DNA of 64,000 nt from a bacterium. GTDB taxonomy: Bacteria; Bacillota; Bacilli; Lactobacillales; Streptococcaceae. The position numbers were made by a program, and so were the translations under genes. Location of the stretch: the NCBI GenBank assembly GCA_905221145.1, contig CAJNCA010000008.1, forward strand, positions 1 through 64,000, in the 5' to 3' direction. Below, in pieces: positions 1 through 8,136 of the stretch (position 1 is the first letter of the stretch; each line of letters opens with the position of its first letter). The notes below the pieces were generated by a model, which was not told where the DNA came from, ran no database searches, and saw only the letters and a list, made by a program, of their open reading frames with translations.

Positions 1-1110
1 ACGGTTCGTCACAATGAAGTACCAGATCCAGAGAAAAGTATTAATACAAACGACTTACCAGCAGGAACAAACTATAGTTGGTCAGAACAACCAGACACAA
101 GTAAACCAGGAAGTAAGACAGGAAAAGTATTAATCACCTATCCAGACCATAGTACGGAAGAAGTGACGGTAACGGTAAACGTAACGCCACAAAAAGATGA
201 ATACACACCAACTGGAATCCCTCAAGAAGTGGACAATGGACACGTACCAAATCCAGAAACAAGTGTAAACAAAACCGGCTTACCAGCAGGAACAACTGTT
301 ACATGGAAAGACACGCCAGTTGTGAACACACCGGGCAGTCATCCAGGAGTAGCCTTAGTTCATTATCCAGATGGAACGGAAGATGAAGTTGAAGTTCCTG
401 TCACAGTTAAGAAACAAAGTGACACCTTCAACCCAACTGCGAAAGAGCCAAACCAAACGGTTCGTCACAACGAAGTACCAGATCCAGAGAAAAGTATTAA
501 TACAAACGACTTACCAGCAGGAACAAACTATAGTTGGTCAGAACAACCAGACACAAGTAAACCAGGAAGTAAGACAGGAAAAGTATTAATCACCTATCCA
601 GACCATAGTACGGAAGAAGTGACGGTAACGGTAAACGTAACGCCACAAAAAGATGAATACACACCAACTGGAATCCCTCAAGAAGTGGACAATGGACACG
701 TACCAAATCCAGAAACAAGTGTAAACAAAACCGGCTTACCAGCAGGAACAACTGTTACATGGAAGACAAGGCCAGATGTCAGCACACCGGGTAGTCATCC
801 AGGAGTAGCCTTAGTTCATTATCCAGATGGAACAGAAGATGAAGTTGAAGTTCCTGTCACAGTTAAGAAACAAAGTGACACGTTTAACCCAACGGCAAAA
901 GAACCGAACCAAACGGTTCGTCACAATGAAGTACCAGATCCAGAGAAAAGTATTAATACAAACGACTTACCAGCAGGAACAAACTATAGCTGGTCAGAAC
1001 AACCAGACACAAGTAAACCAGGAAGTAAGACAGGAAAAGTATTACTCACCTATCCAGATAAGAGTACGGAAGAAGTGACGGTAACGGTAAACGTAACGCC
1101 ACAAAAAGAT
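1..1110 (+). repeat. 456-bp tandem repeat encoding paired Rib domains
   Basis: The junction reading acggttcgtcacaa occurs at 1, 457 and 913, giving an exact 456-bp (152-codon) period. Copies are nearly identical in nucleotides. One visible cluster of differences lies at about 308-325 versus 763-782. Such similarity implies recent expansion or homogenisation. Copies upstream of base 1 are not visible. Confidence 0.9.
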
Positions 1111-2295
1111 GATTACGATCCACAACCAAAAGCACAAACGGTAGAACATGATCAAGTACCATCTGCAAAAGATAGTATTGAAAATATAAAAACGTTACCA
1201 GAAGGAACGACTTTTGGATGGAAAGATGGAAAAATTCCAGATACTTCAAAACATGGGGAGAAAAAAGGTGTTGTAACTGTAACGTATCCAGATGGAAGTA
1301 CAGAAGATGTTGATGTTGTAATTGCTGTGAATCCAGAAGATTTCAGTCCAGTAGTTCCGATGGAAAAAGTACCTGTGAAAAATCCTGAGAACTTAAGTCC
1401 AGAAGAACAAGATAAAGTGAAAGAAAAAGTGACAAAAGCAAATCCAGGAAAAGATGTAACAGTTGATTCAAAAGGAAATGTGACAATTACAGATCCGGAA
1501 ACAAAAGTCAGTCATGAAATTTCTCGAGATAAATTGGTATTTGCATATGCAAAAGGTGTACCAGAAATTTTGAAAATTCCAGAATTTAATGGAGGAGTAA
1601 ATACCCCAGATTCGCCAGTTCATGAAGTTCCAGAGTTTGCAGGTGGAGTAAATGGTGAGCCAGAAATTCAAGAAACCTTACCGGAATTTAATGGCGGAGT
1701 GAACGCACCAAATTCACCAACACATGAAGTCCCAGAATTCAATGGAGGTGTAAATGGTGAGCTTCCTGATCCAGTAGAAGTACCTAAAGTTCAACTGATT
1801 ATCACTAAGTGGGTTGATGAAAATGGTAAAGAATTGAAACCAGCAGATGCAAAAGTACCTAAAGTTTTAGGAGAAGAAAATGAAGCATTTGAACATGGTG
1901 AAATTCCAGGTTATGTATTTGTAAGAACAGAAACTAAAGGTGACGTTGTAACTCACGTCTTCAGGAAAGTGAGTCCAGTTAGATCAACAGGTGACGGTCA
2001 ACAAAGACCAGCTACACCATCTTACGATACAAATCCTAGACCGGATATTGCTACCCCTGCTGAGGTGCCAGCTACTCAACCGGCTGGACAACCAAGTCAA
2101 ACAGTTGAAGTGCCTGCTCAATTGCCGAATGAAGTGTCAGAAACGAATCCATCAGTTTCTCAACCGCAAGCAATATTGCCAAATACTGGTACACAAGAAG
2201 ACCGTGCTACAGGTGCATTAGGAATTCTCTCTCTTCTTGGGGCGTTTGGTTTGCTATTTGCCAAAAAGAAAAAAGACGATGAAGAGGAAGCTTAA
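1..2295 (+). CDS. Rib-repeat LPXTG surface protein, 5' end outside window
   Basis: The reading frame is open from base 1, so this is the last 764 residues of a larger wall-anchored protein. It starts inside a tandem array of Rib/alpha-like domains, about 76-79 residues each in alternating pairs. The pair repeats every 456 bp (same point at 1, 457 and 913), and a divergent last domain follows at about 1111-1340. Next come four EFNGGVN-type motifs at 1578-1758, a MucBP-like module at about 1790-1970, a Pro-rich wall-spanning stretch, and the sorting signal: LPNTG at 2176-2190, a hydrophobic helix and a KKKK tail. Sortase A should link it to peptidoglycan. Rib domains usually act as stalks and vary in copy number. 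The ligand-binding N-terminus lies outside the window. Class is certain, exact identity is not. Confidence 0.9.
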   Translation, partial: TVRHNEVPDPEKSINTNDLPAGTNYSWSEQPDTSKPGSKTGKVLITYPDHSTEEVTVTVNVTPQKDEYTPTGIPQEVDNGHVPNPETSVNKTGLPAGTTVTWKDTPVVNTPGSHPGVALVHYPDGTEDEVEVPVTVKKQSDTFNPTAKEPNQTVRHNEVPDPEKSINTNDLPAGTNYSWSEQPDTSKPGSKTGKVLITYPDHSTEEVTVTVNVTPQKDEYTPTGIPQEVDNGHVPNPETSVNKTGLPAGTTVTWKTRPDVSTPGSHPGVALVHYPDGTEDEVEVPVTVKKQSDTFNPTAKEPNQTVRHNEVPDPEKSINTNDLPAGTNYSWSEQPDTSKPGSKTGKVLLTYPDKSTEEVTVTVNVTPQKDDYDPQPKAQTVEHDQVPSAKDSIENIKTLPEGTTFGWKDGKIPDTSKHGEKKGVVTVTYPDGSTEDVDVVIAVNPEDFSPVVPMEKVPVKNPENLSPEEQDKVKEKVTKANPGKDVTVDSKGNVTITDPETKVSHEISRDKLVFAYAKGVPEILKIPEFNGGVNTPDSPVHEVPEFAGGVNGEPEIQETLPEFNGGVNAPNSPTHEVPEFNGGVNGELPDPVEVPKVQLIITKWVDENGKELKPADAKVPKVLGEENEAFEHGEIPGYVFVRTETKGDVVTHVFRKVSPVRSTGDGQQRPATPSYDTNPRPDIATPAEVPATQPAGQPSQTVEVPAQLPNEVSETNPSVSQPQAILPNTGTQEDRATGALGILSLLGAFGLLFAKKKKDDEEEA
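1578..1758 (+). repeat. Four copies of a PEFNGGVN-type motif
   Basis: Degenerate coding repeat in which EF(N/A)GGVN recurs four times at spacings of about 16-19 residues, linked by acidic Pro-rich spacers. The same motif is common near the wall-proximal end of mitis-group surface enzymes and adhesins. It is probably a linker. Confidence 0.7.
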
Positions 2296-2353
2296 ATAGA
2301 TGATCTCATCTGATCCTTGGTAGCTTTCCCTACGTGAAGTCTTTGTAAATCAA

Positions 2354-2401
2354 AAAGAACTAGAAAACTCACTCATTTGTGAGAACTCTAGTTCTTTTTT
2401 C
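2354..2401 (+). terminator. Rho-independent terminator of the surface-protein gene
   Basis: Long hairpin with outer arms aaagaactaga / tctagttcttt and inner arms ctcac / gtgag, with a short internal mismatch, followed by a T run. Confidence 0.85.
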
Positions 2402-2407
2402 GTATTT

Positions 2408-2452
2408 CAAGAACTAGTCATTCGATTGTTGATGAATTGTCTAGTTCTTTTA
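2408..2452 (+). terminator. Second hairpin with the same arm sequence
   Basis: Arms aagaactag (2409-2417) and ctagttctttt (2441-2451) repeat the outer arms of the preceding terminator. It may be a back-up terminator, or it may terminate the convergent minus-strand gene. Confidence 0.65.
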
Positions 2453-2508
2453 TATAGAGGGCTAAAAGTCTGTCCGATTGTCTGTTTTAGAATAGCGATT
2501 AGTAATGA

Positions 2509-3054
2509 CTAGATCGCTGCGACTAAGGCTTGAGCTTGTTTTTCAAGTGAGTTTAAGACTGTTTCTTGAAGAACTAATTTTCCGTCTGCCCAAGCAGAGT
2601 CATTGACACGAGCAGCAGTGAAATCACCAACTACTTGTGTACGGATAAATGGCAAAAGGTCTTTGTAAATAGCGAAGAGTTGATCGTGACCTGCATTGGC
2701 TACAGATGATACTGTGACAAACTTGTCTTGAAGGGCAGAAGCGCCACGTGTATCCGACAAGTCAAGGGCACGAGATAACCAGTCAAGCAAGTTTTTCACT
2801 GTTCCAGGGATAGAGAAGTTGTAGACTGGAGAGAAGATCCAGACAGCATCCGCAGCGAGAACCGCTTCACGAGCAGCCGCTACAGCTGGATGAGTTGGAA
2901 CTTCCAAATCTTGGCTGAAGAGAGGAATGGCTGAATAATCAAGGTAGCTAACTTCTGCTTTACCAGCAAGTGCTTTCTCAGCTTCAAGGGCCATTTGGTG
3001 GTTGAAAGAACCTTGGCGTAGTGATCCAACGATAAATAATACTTTTTTAGACAT
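2509..3054 (-). CDS. NAD(P)H-dependent FMN reductase-like flavoprotein
   Basis: This 181-residue protein has a flavodoxin-like fold. The N-terminal strand-loop FIVGSLRQGSFNHQ (about residues 7-20) is the FMN phosphate-binding loop of the NADPH_dep_FMN_red family, and SPVYNFSIPGTVKNLLDW is the family's second FMN-contact region. Length matches the family. It should reduce FMN, quinones or azo compounds with NAD(P)H in the cytoplasm; the substrate cannot be told from sequence. It is transcribed alone, convergent to the surface-protein gene. A clear ribosome site (aaaggaga) lies 7-8 bases before the ATG, and its promoter is at 3109-3137. Confidence 0.9.
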   Translation of the reverse strand: MSKKVLFIVGSLRQGSFNHQMALEAEKALAGKAEVSYLDYSAIPLFSQDLEVPTHPAVAAAREAVLAADAVWIFSPVYNFSIPGTVKNLLDWLSRALDLSDTRGASALQDKFVTVSSVANAGHDQLFAIYKDLLPFIRTQVVGDFTAARVNDSAWADGKLVLQETVLNSLEKQAQALVAAI

Positions 3055-3108
3055 GATGTGTCTCCTTTAAGAAAAAAATTTAGAGAAAATCTCTAGTTGT
3101 TACGAAAT

Positions 3109-3137
3109 ATATTACAACAAAACAAAAGGACTTGCAA
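3109..3137 (-). promoter_or_regulatory. Promoter of the FMN reductase gene
   Basis: On the minus strand TTGCAA (3137-3132) is followed after 17 bases by TAATAT (3114-3109). The mRNA leader would be about 50 bases. Confidence 0.65.
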
Positions 3138-3238
3138 GAAATTTGCTTAAAGATAATTTGAAAACTATAAAACTGCAGAAACTCAAGTCACTTGCGACTG
3201 GAATGTATTTGGTTTTCGCAGAGTATTCCTATATTCTC

Positions 3239-3267
3239 TTGTAATATGATGACATAAGTGCTAAAAT
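3239..3267 (+). promoter_or_regulatory. Promoter upstream of the short ORF and MFS gene
   Basis: TTGTAA (3239-3244), a 17-base spacer, then an extended -10 TGcTAAAAT with TAAAAT at 3262-3267. Transcription from about 3274 leaves a 5' region of about 170 nt before the MFS start, enough to contain the ORF at 3345. Confidence 0.7.
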
Positions 3268-3344
3268 AAACAAGAAAACTCGTAATAGAAACCGCAGAAC
3301 AGCTATTTTCCGGTATCATTTCATAAATCATTAAAGGAACAATA

Positions 3345-3407
3345 ATGGCATTGAAGAATGCTTTTAAACAGGGGTGGAGATCATGTAAGGCAAAGATTAA
3401 CAAGTGA
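3345..3407 (+). CDS. Possible 20-residue cationic peptide
   Basis: The ATG at 3345 has a well-placed ribosome site (aaggaa 3334-3339, 6-base gap from aagga) and encodes 20 residues, MALKNAFKQGWRSCKAKINK, before a TGA. It carries six Lys/Arg residues, no acidic residues, one Cys and one Trp. It lies on the predicted MFS transcript, ending 40 bases before the transporter's ATG. It could be a leader peptide, an exported peptide or chance. I know no family for it. A 106-codon ORF on the opposite strand overlaps but has no supporting signals. Confidence 0.3.
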   Translation: MALKNAFKQGWRSCKAKINK

Positions 3408-3447
3408 CGGACAAAAGAAATAATAATACACTTGTTAAGGAGAAAAG

Positions 3448-4644
3448 ATGTTAATAAGAAATTATCGGAAAAATATTGGCCTGATGGCCGGGGTTGAGTT
3501 TTTTGCATTTCTAGGGATTACCAGCTTTTGGATTCTCTTTCTCAGTCAAAACGGAATGTCTCTTTGGCAGATTGGACTTCTGGAGAGTATTTTTCATACG
3601 ACCAGTCTTCTCTGTGAAATTCCATCTGGTATGTTAGCTGATCGCTATTCCTATAAGACCAACCTTTATTTAAGTCGTATAGCAGGAATTGTGTCTTCTA
3701 TTCTCATGTTGGCTGGGCAAGGAAATTTTTGGATTTATGCACTAGCTATGGCGATAAATGCCTTGTCTTATAATTTTGATTCAGGAACAAGCGCAGCAAT
3801 GGTTTATGATTCAGCCGTGGAAGCTGGACTCAAGAAGCGTTACTTATCTATTTCAAGTTTTATGTCAGGAGTAGCAGAAGCAACTCGGTCTTTGGGGACA
3901 GTGTTGGCGGGATTTTTTGTCCATGGTCAATTGCACCTGACCTACTATATCATGATTGCCACTTCTATCATAGTTCTTTTCCTGATTTGGATGCTGAAAG
4001 AACCCAGTGTCAAGGTAGAAAAAACTGATAGTGTGACCATGAAACAGATTATTTGGACTGTTAAGGAAGAGTTGGAGCGAAATCCCATGCTCTTCAACTG
4101 GATGATTTTGTCTCAGATTGTTAGTACACTCATGTGCATGTTTTATTTTTACTATCAAAATCAGTTACCAGATTTAAGTAGTTGGCAAATTTCAGCAGTT
4201 ATGCTACTTGGTAGTCTCTTAAATATCGTCGCAGTCTATCTAGCGAGTAAGATTGGAAAGAAATATGCTGCCTTGAAGCTTTTCCCTGTCCTTGTCTTGC
4301 TGACTGGCGTCACCTATATGCTGTCCTACTTTGGAACACCTCTAATCTATATTTTGATTTATTTGATTAGTAATGCTCTATATGCTCTTTTTCAGCCGAT
4401 TTTTGACAATGATTTGCAAGAGCGCCTCCCAAGCGAAGTAAGGGCAACCATGCTGAGTGTCTACTCTATGATGTTTAGCCTCAGTATGATTGTGTTTTTC
4501 CCGCTGACAGGCTGGTTGATTGACCATTTAGGCTTTGTGCTAACATTTCTTTATCTAGGCTTCTTTTTAGCCATGATTGGCCTTCTACTACCTATCTTTT
4601 TAGGAAAAATGGCTAAAAGAATAGATGATAAAGTGATTCTATAA
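3448..4644 (+). CDS. MFS family transporter
   Basis: This 398-residue protein has about twelve hydrophobic segments. The loop after TM2 reads EIPSGMLADRYSYKTN (about residues 55-70), the major facilitator signature, in the EIPTG-A-D form typical of small streptococcal drug or metabolite exporters. A central cytoplasmic loop (EPSVKVEKTDSV, about 188-199) separates the two six-helix halves. The start has a strong ribosome site (taaggagaaaag). It should be a proton-coupled exporter in the membrane; substrate unknown. A possible cationic peptide ORF precedes it on the same transcript, and a terminator follows at 4661. Confidence 0.9.
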   Translation: MLIRNYRKNIGLMAGVEFFAFLGITSFWILFLSQNGMSLWQIGLLESIFHTTSLLCEIPSGMLADRYSYKTNLYLSRIAGIVSSILMLAGQGNFWIYALAMAINALSYNFDSGTSAAMVYDSAVEAGLKKRYLSISSFMSGVAEATRSLGTVLAGFFVHGQLHLTYYIMIATSIIVLFLIWMLKEPSVKVEKTDSVTMKQIIWTVKEELERNPMLFNWMILSQIVSTLMCMFYFYYQNQLPDLSSWQISAVMLLGSLLNIVAVYLASKIGKKYAALKLFPVLVLLTGVTYMLSYFGTPLIYILIYLISNALYALFQPIFDNDLQERLPSEVRATMLSVYSMMFSLSMIVFFPLTGWLIDHLGFVLTFLYLGFFLAMIGLLLPIFLGKMAKRIDDKVIL

Positions 4645-4660
4645 AGTAAAGAACTTACGA

Positions 4661-4690
4661 AAACTTGAGTGCTAAGCTCAGTTTTTTTGA
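4661..4690 (+). terminator. Terminator after the MFS gene
   Basis: Arms aaacttgag and gctcagttt (one bulge) around a short loop, followed by seven T residues. Confidence 0.65.
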
Positions 4691-4794
4691 TACGTTTATG
4701 TTGCTTGTGTCTTTCCTTTTCTTGCTCGGTTTTAACTAAGAAAAATCGATTTACTTTGAAGGAAGAAATAATATAGGTTTGTTCTTGCATTCGC

Positions 4795-4823
4795 TTGTAA
4801 TAAAGCCCAATAGATGGTAAAAT
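4795..4823 (+). promoter_or_regulatory. Promoter giving a predicted leaderless mRNA
   Basis: TTGTAA (4795-4800), 17 bases, then extended -10 TGgTAAAAT with TAAAAT at 4818-4823. Only six bases separate the -10 from the GTG at 4830, so the expected +1 is the start codon itself. Confidence 0.75.
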
Positions 4824-4829
4824 AGACGA

Positions 4830-5318
4830 GTGAAAAAAAGACAAAACAAAGCAAAAAATAATCTACTGTGGCAGTATGGTCTAGGGATGACGATTTTGTT
4901 TGTGGTTATCAGTGCTTCCTTTCTGTATCTGGTGTTTCTGGGTATGAAACCTTATCAAACAGCTAAAAGTGAAGGAGAAAAATTAGCTCAGCAGTATGCA
5001 GGATTAGAGCAGGCTGATCAGGTTGACTTATACAATGGCTTGGAAGCTTATTACAGCGTTCTTGGTCATAATAAACAGCAAGAAGCACTTGCTGTCCTGA
5101 TTGGAAAAGATGACCATAAAATCTACGTTTATCAGCTAAATCAAGGTGTTTCACAAGAAAAAGCCGAAGCTGTTTCTAAGGAAAAAGGAGCTGGCGAGAT
5201 TGACAAGATAACTTTTGGCCGTTATCAAGATAAGCCAATATGGGAAGTCAAGTCAGGCTCTAATTTTTATCTAGTAGATTTTGAAACAGGAGCATTGGTC
5301 AATAAGGAGGGCCTATGA
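4830..5318 (+). CDS. DUF5590 / YpmB (TseB-like) membrane protein
   Basis: This 162-residue protein has a basic N-terminus, one membrane helix (about residues 15-37) and an extracytoplasmic domain with the YpmB/TseB-like pattern of two cystatin-like repeats (conserved W near ...DKPIWEVKSGSNFYLVDF). The Bacillus order ypmB-aspB-asnS is preserved here, which supports the assignment. Bacillus TseB has been linked to cell-wall elongation; a similar role here is inference. The GTG start has no Shine-Dalgarno and sits six bases after a -10 element, so translation is probably leaderless; the next in-frame ATG (codon 20) would cut into the helix. It overlaps the next gene by four bases (ATGA). Confidence 0.85.
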   Translation: MKKRQNKAKNNLLWQYGLGMTILFVVISASFLYLVFLGMKPYQTAKSEGEKLAQQYAGLEQADQVDLYNGLEAYYSVLGHNKQQEALAVLIGKDDHKIYVYQLNQGVSQEKAEAVSKEKGAGEIDKITFGRYQDKPIWEVKSGSNFYLVDFETGALVNKEGL

Positions 5319-6493
5319 AACTATCCAACCGTGTTTTAGAAATGGAAGAAAGTGTGACTCTGGCTAGTGATGCAAGAGCAAAGAAGTTAAAGGCTGAAGG
5401 AAAAGATGTACTTTTCTTAACTTTAGGTCAGCCCGATTTCCATACTCCCAAAAATATTCAAGATGCAGCTGTTGCAGCCATTCGAGATGGACGTGCTTCT
5501 TTCTATACGGTAGCTTCAGGTTTGCCTGAGTTAAAAGCAGCAGTCAATACCTATTTTGAGCGTTATTATGGTTATTCCGTAGCGGCCAACGAAGTCACAT
5601 TTGCTACCGGTGCTAAGTTCTCACTCTATACTTTCTTTATGGCTGTGGTCAATCCAGGTGATGAAGTGATTATCCCAACCCCATATTGGGTCAGCTATGG
5701 AGATCAGGTCAAGATGGCAGAAGGTGTGCCAGTCTTTGTTCCTGCTAAGGAAGACAATCACTTTAAAGTGACCGTAGAGCAGTTAGAAGCAGCTCGTACA
5801 GATAAAACTAAGGTTTTGGTGTTGAATTCGCCATCCAATCCGACAGGAATGATTTACACCCGTGAGGAACTCTTGGCTATCGGAAATTGGGCTGTTAAAC
5901 ATGACATTCTCATCCTAGCAGATGATATTTATGGTCGTTTAGTCTATAACGGGAATAAGTTCGTACCAATCTCTAGTCTATCAGAAGCCATTCGCAAGCA
6001 AACCATTGTCATTAACGGTGTATCAAAAGCTTATGCCATGACAGGTTGGCGTGTAGGCTATGCAGTGGGTGATCCAGAAATCATTGCTGCTATGAGCAAA
6101 TTGACAGGTCAAACAACTTCTAATCTAACTGCTGTTTCACAATATGCAACCATCGAAGCCCTAACTGGACCGCAAGATTCTGTAGAAGTTATGCGTCAAG
6201 CATTTGAAGAACGTCTCAATACCATCTATCCACTCTTGTGTGAAGTCCCTGGTTTTGAAGTTGTCAAACCACAAGGAGCCTTCTATCTCTTTCCAAATGT
6301 CAAAAAAGCTATGGAGATGAAAGGTTATAGCGATGTAACAGCATTTACAACGGCTATTCTTGAAGAAGTTGGTCTGGCCTTGATTACAGGAGCAGGATTT
6401 GGAGCACCAGAAAATGTCCGCCTCAGCTATGCGACAGACCTAGACACGCTTAAAGAAGCAGTTAAACGCTTGAAAGCATTTATGGAAAAATAA
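5315..6493 (+). CDS. aspC: Aspartate aminotransferase (PLP, class I)
   Basis: This 392-residue fold-type I PLP enzyme has [10 protein letters not shown] near the N-terminus, NSPSNPTGM (about 171-179) contacting the cofactor, DDIYGRL, and the cofactor lysine in [16 protein letters not shown]. It should transfer the amino group between aspartate and 2-oxoglutarate in the cytoplasm. The ribosome site aaggaggg lies inside the end of the preceding gene and the ATG overlaps its stop codon, so the two are translationally coupled. asnS follows after 22 bases. This ties aspartate supply to asparaginyl-tRNA charging, as in Bacillus aspB-asnS. Confidence 0.93.
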   Translation: MKLSNRVLEMEESVTLASDARAKKLKAEGKDVLFLTLGQPDFHTPKNIQDAAVAAIRDGRASFYTVASGLPELKAAVNTYFERYYGYSVAANEVTFATGAKFSLYTFFMAVVNPGDEVIIPTPYWVSYGDQVKMAEGVPVFVPAKEDNHFKVTVEQLEAARTDKTKVLVLNSPSNPTGMIYTREELLAIGNWAVKHDILILADDIYGRLVYNGNKFVPISSLSEAIRKQTIVINGVSKAYAMTGWRVGYAVGDPEIIAAMSKLTGQTTSNLTAVSQYATIEALTGPQDSVEVMRQAFEERLNTIYPLLCEVPGFEVVKPQGAFYLFPNVKKAMEMKGYSDVTAFTTAILEEVGLALITGAGFGAPENVRLSYATDLDTLKEAVKRLKAFMEK

Positions 6494-6515
6494 AAGAAAA
6501 AGAAAAGGAAAAATA

Positions 6516-7859
6516 ATGACAAAACGTGTAACGATTATTGATGTAAAAGACTATGTTGGTCAGGAAGTGACGATTGGCGCTTGGGTTGCTAACAAATCAG
6601 GAAAAGGAAAAATCGCCTTCTTGCAATTGCGTGATGGAACAGCCTTTTTCCAAGGTGTAGCCTTTAAACCAAACTTTGTCGAAAAATTTGGTGAAGAAGT
6701 AGGACTTGAGAAGTTTGATGTCATCAAACGCTTGAGCCAAGAAACCTCTGTTTATGTGACAGGAATTGTCAAAGAAGACGAACGTTCTAAATTTGGTTAT
6801 GAGTTGGACATTACGGATATCGAAGTGATCGGTGAATCTCAAGATTACCCAATCACACCAAAAGAACACGGAATAGACTTCTTGATGGACAACCGTCACT
6901 TGTGGCTACGTTCTCGTAAGCAAGTAGCGGTGATGCAAATCCGTAACGCTATTATCTATGCAACTTATGAGTTCTTTGACAAGAACGGATTTATGAAGTT
7001 TGATAGCCCAATTCTTTCAGGAAATGCGGCAGAAGATTCAACAGAACTCTTTGAAACAGACTACTTCGGAACTCCAGCCTACTTGAGCCAATCAGGTCAG
7101 CTTTATCTAGAAGCAGGTGCTATGGCACTTGGTCGTGTCTTTGACTTTGGTCCAGTATTCCGTGCTGAAAAATCAAAAACACGTCGTCACTTGACTGAGT
7201 TCTGGATGATGGATGCTGAGTACTCATACTTGACACACGATGAGTCACTTGACTTGCAAGAAGCTTATGTAAAAGCTCTTCTTCAAGGTGTTTTGGACCG
7301 TACGCCTCAAGCCTTGGAAACCTTGGAACGTGATACAGAGCTCTTGAAACGCTACATTGCAGAGCCCTTTAAACGTATCACTTACGATCAAGCTATTGAC
7401 CTCTTGCAAGAGCATGAAAATGATGAAGACGCTGACTACGAGCATCTTGAGCATGGTGATGACTTCGGTTCACCACACGAAACGTGGATTTCAAACCACT
7501 TTGGTGTACCAACATTTGTCATGAACTATCCAGCAGCTATCAAGGCCTTCTACATGAAACCAGTTCCTGGAAATCCAGAGCGCGTGCTTTGTGCAGACTT
7601 GCTTGCTCCAGAAGGCTATGGAGAAATCATCGGTGGGTCAATGCGTGAGGAAGACTACGATGCCCTTGTTGCTAAGATGGATGAACTTGGCATGGATCGT
7701 ACAGAGTATGAATTCTACCTTGACCTTCGTAAATACGGTACAGTTCCACACGGAGGATTTGGTATCGGTATCGAACGTATGGTAACTTTTGCAGCAGGAA
7801 CAAAACATATTCGTGAAGCTATTCCATTCCCACGTATGTTGCACCGTATTAAACCGTAA
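6516..7859 (+). CDS. asnS: Asparagine--tRNA ligase
   Basis: This 447-residue class II aminoacyl-tRNA synthetase has an N-terminal OB-fold anticodon-binding domain (about residues 1-115), motif 2 around [19 protein letters not shown] and motif 3 GFGIGIERM near the C-terminus. It matches AsnS length. The [10 protein letters not shown] segment and the absence of aspartyl-type insertions favour AsnS over AspS. It charges tRNA-Asn in the cytoplasm. It is the last gene of the ypmB-like/aspC/asnS operon, preceded by aaaaggaaaa, and is closed by a strong terminator at 7874. Confidence 0.95.
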   Translation: MTKRVTIIDVKDYVGQEVTIGAWVANKSGKGKIAFLQLRDGTAFFQGVAFKPNFVEKFGEEVGLEKFDVIKRLSQETSVYVTGIVKEDERSKFGYELDITDIEVIGESQDYPITPKEHGIDFLMDNRHLWLRSRKQVAVMQIRNAIIYATYEFFDKNGFMKFDSPILSGNAAEDSTELFETDYFGTPAYLSQSGQLYLEAGAMALGRVFDFGPVFRAEKSKTRRHLTEFWMMDAEYSYLTHDESLDLQEAYVKALLQGVLDRTPQALETLERDTELLKRYIAEPFKRITYDQAIDLLQEHENDEDADYEHLEHGDDFGSPHETWISNHFGVPTFVMNYPAAIKAFYMKPVPGNPERVLCADLLAPEGYGEIIGGSMREEDYDALVAKMDELGMDRTEYEFYLDLRKYGTVPHGGFGIGIERMVTFAAGTKHIREAIPFPRMLHRIKP

Positions 7860-7873
7860 AAATAAAAAATCAA

Positions 7874-7906
7874 AATAAAAGGTCAAACTGACCTTTTATT
7901 TTTTTC
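7874..7906 (+). terminator. Terminator of the asnS operon
   Basis: Perfect 12-bp stem (aataaaaggtca 7874-7885 / tgaccttttatt 7889-7900) with a 3-base loop and a T run. Confidence 0.93.
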
Positions 7907-7932
7907 TAAAGAAAACCCTAAAGACTACGTTA

Positions 7933-7953
7933 ATATATATATATATATATATA
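7933..7953. repeat. (AT)n dinucleotide tract
   Basis: Twenty-one uninterrupted alternating A/T bases between the asnS terminator and the promoter of the first giant adhesin gene, about 30 bases upstream of its -35 region. Confidence 0.9.
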
Positions 7954-7982
7954 GAAAAATCCACATATTTTGCATATTAAAG

Positions 7983-8012
7983 AAGACATTCTGATTAAAA
8001 TAATGTTATAAT
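7983..8012 (+). promoter_or_regulatory. Promoter of the first giant surface protein
   Basis: Extended -10 TGtTATAAT (TATAAT 8007-8012) with a weak -35 AAGACA at 7983-7988 (18-base spacer). It predicts a leader of about 115 nt before the ATG at 8137. Confidence 0.65.
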
Positions 8013-8136
8013 GTAAATTAGGGATGTAGTACCTAAGTGCAGCTATCTTACTTTCTGAATCAGGCTGGGAAGGGGGGAGTTTTTGAATTACTTGGGCCTA
8101 ATTCCGCAATTAAAATTTATTTTAAAAGGAGATAAT

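Larger units (their letters stand above)
3055..3447. other. 393-bp intergenic region between divergent genes
   Basis: It holds the minus-strand promoter of the flavoprotein gene, a plus-strand promoter at 3239-3267 and a possible 20-codon ORF at 3345-3407 ahead of the MFS gene. Nothing else was recognised. Confidence 0.6.

Noticed and set aside
1..1110. CRISPR-like direct repeats
   Set aside because: The repeats are long, in frame and coding for Rib domains, with no unique spacers.
3208..3226. BOX-end-like sequence (ttttcgcagagtat)
   Set aside because: A single short match without the neighbouring boxA sequence; it could be chance.
3188..3508. 106-codon minus-strand ORF overlapping the MFS start
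   Set aside because: No promoter or ribosome site, and it overlaps a well-supported gene and promoter on the other strand.
8083..8136. TTG start for giant surface protein A
   Set aside because: The ribosome-like site is only three bases away, and the extension precedes the YSIRK signal start shared with the paralogue.
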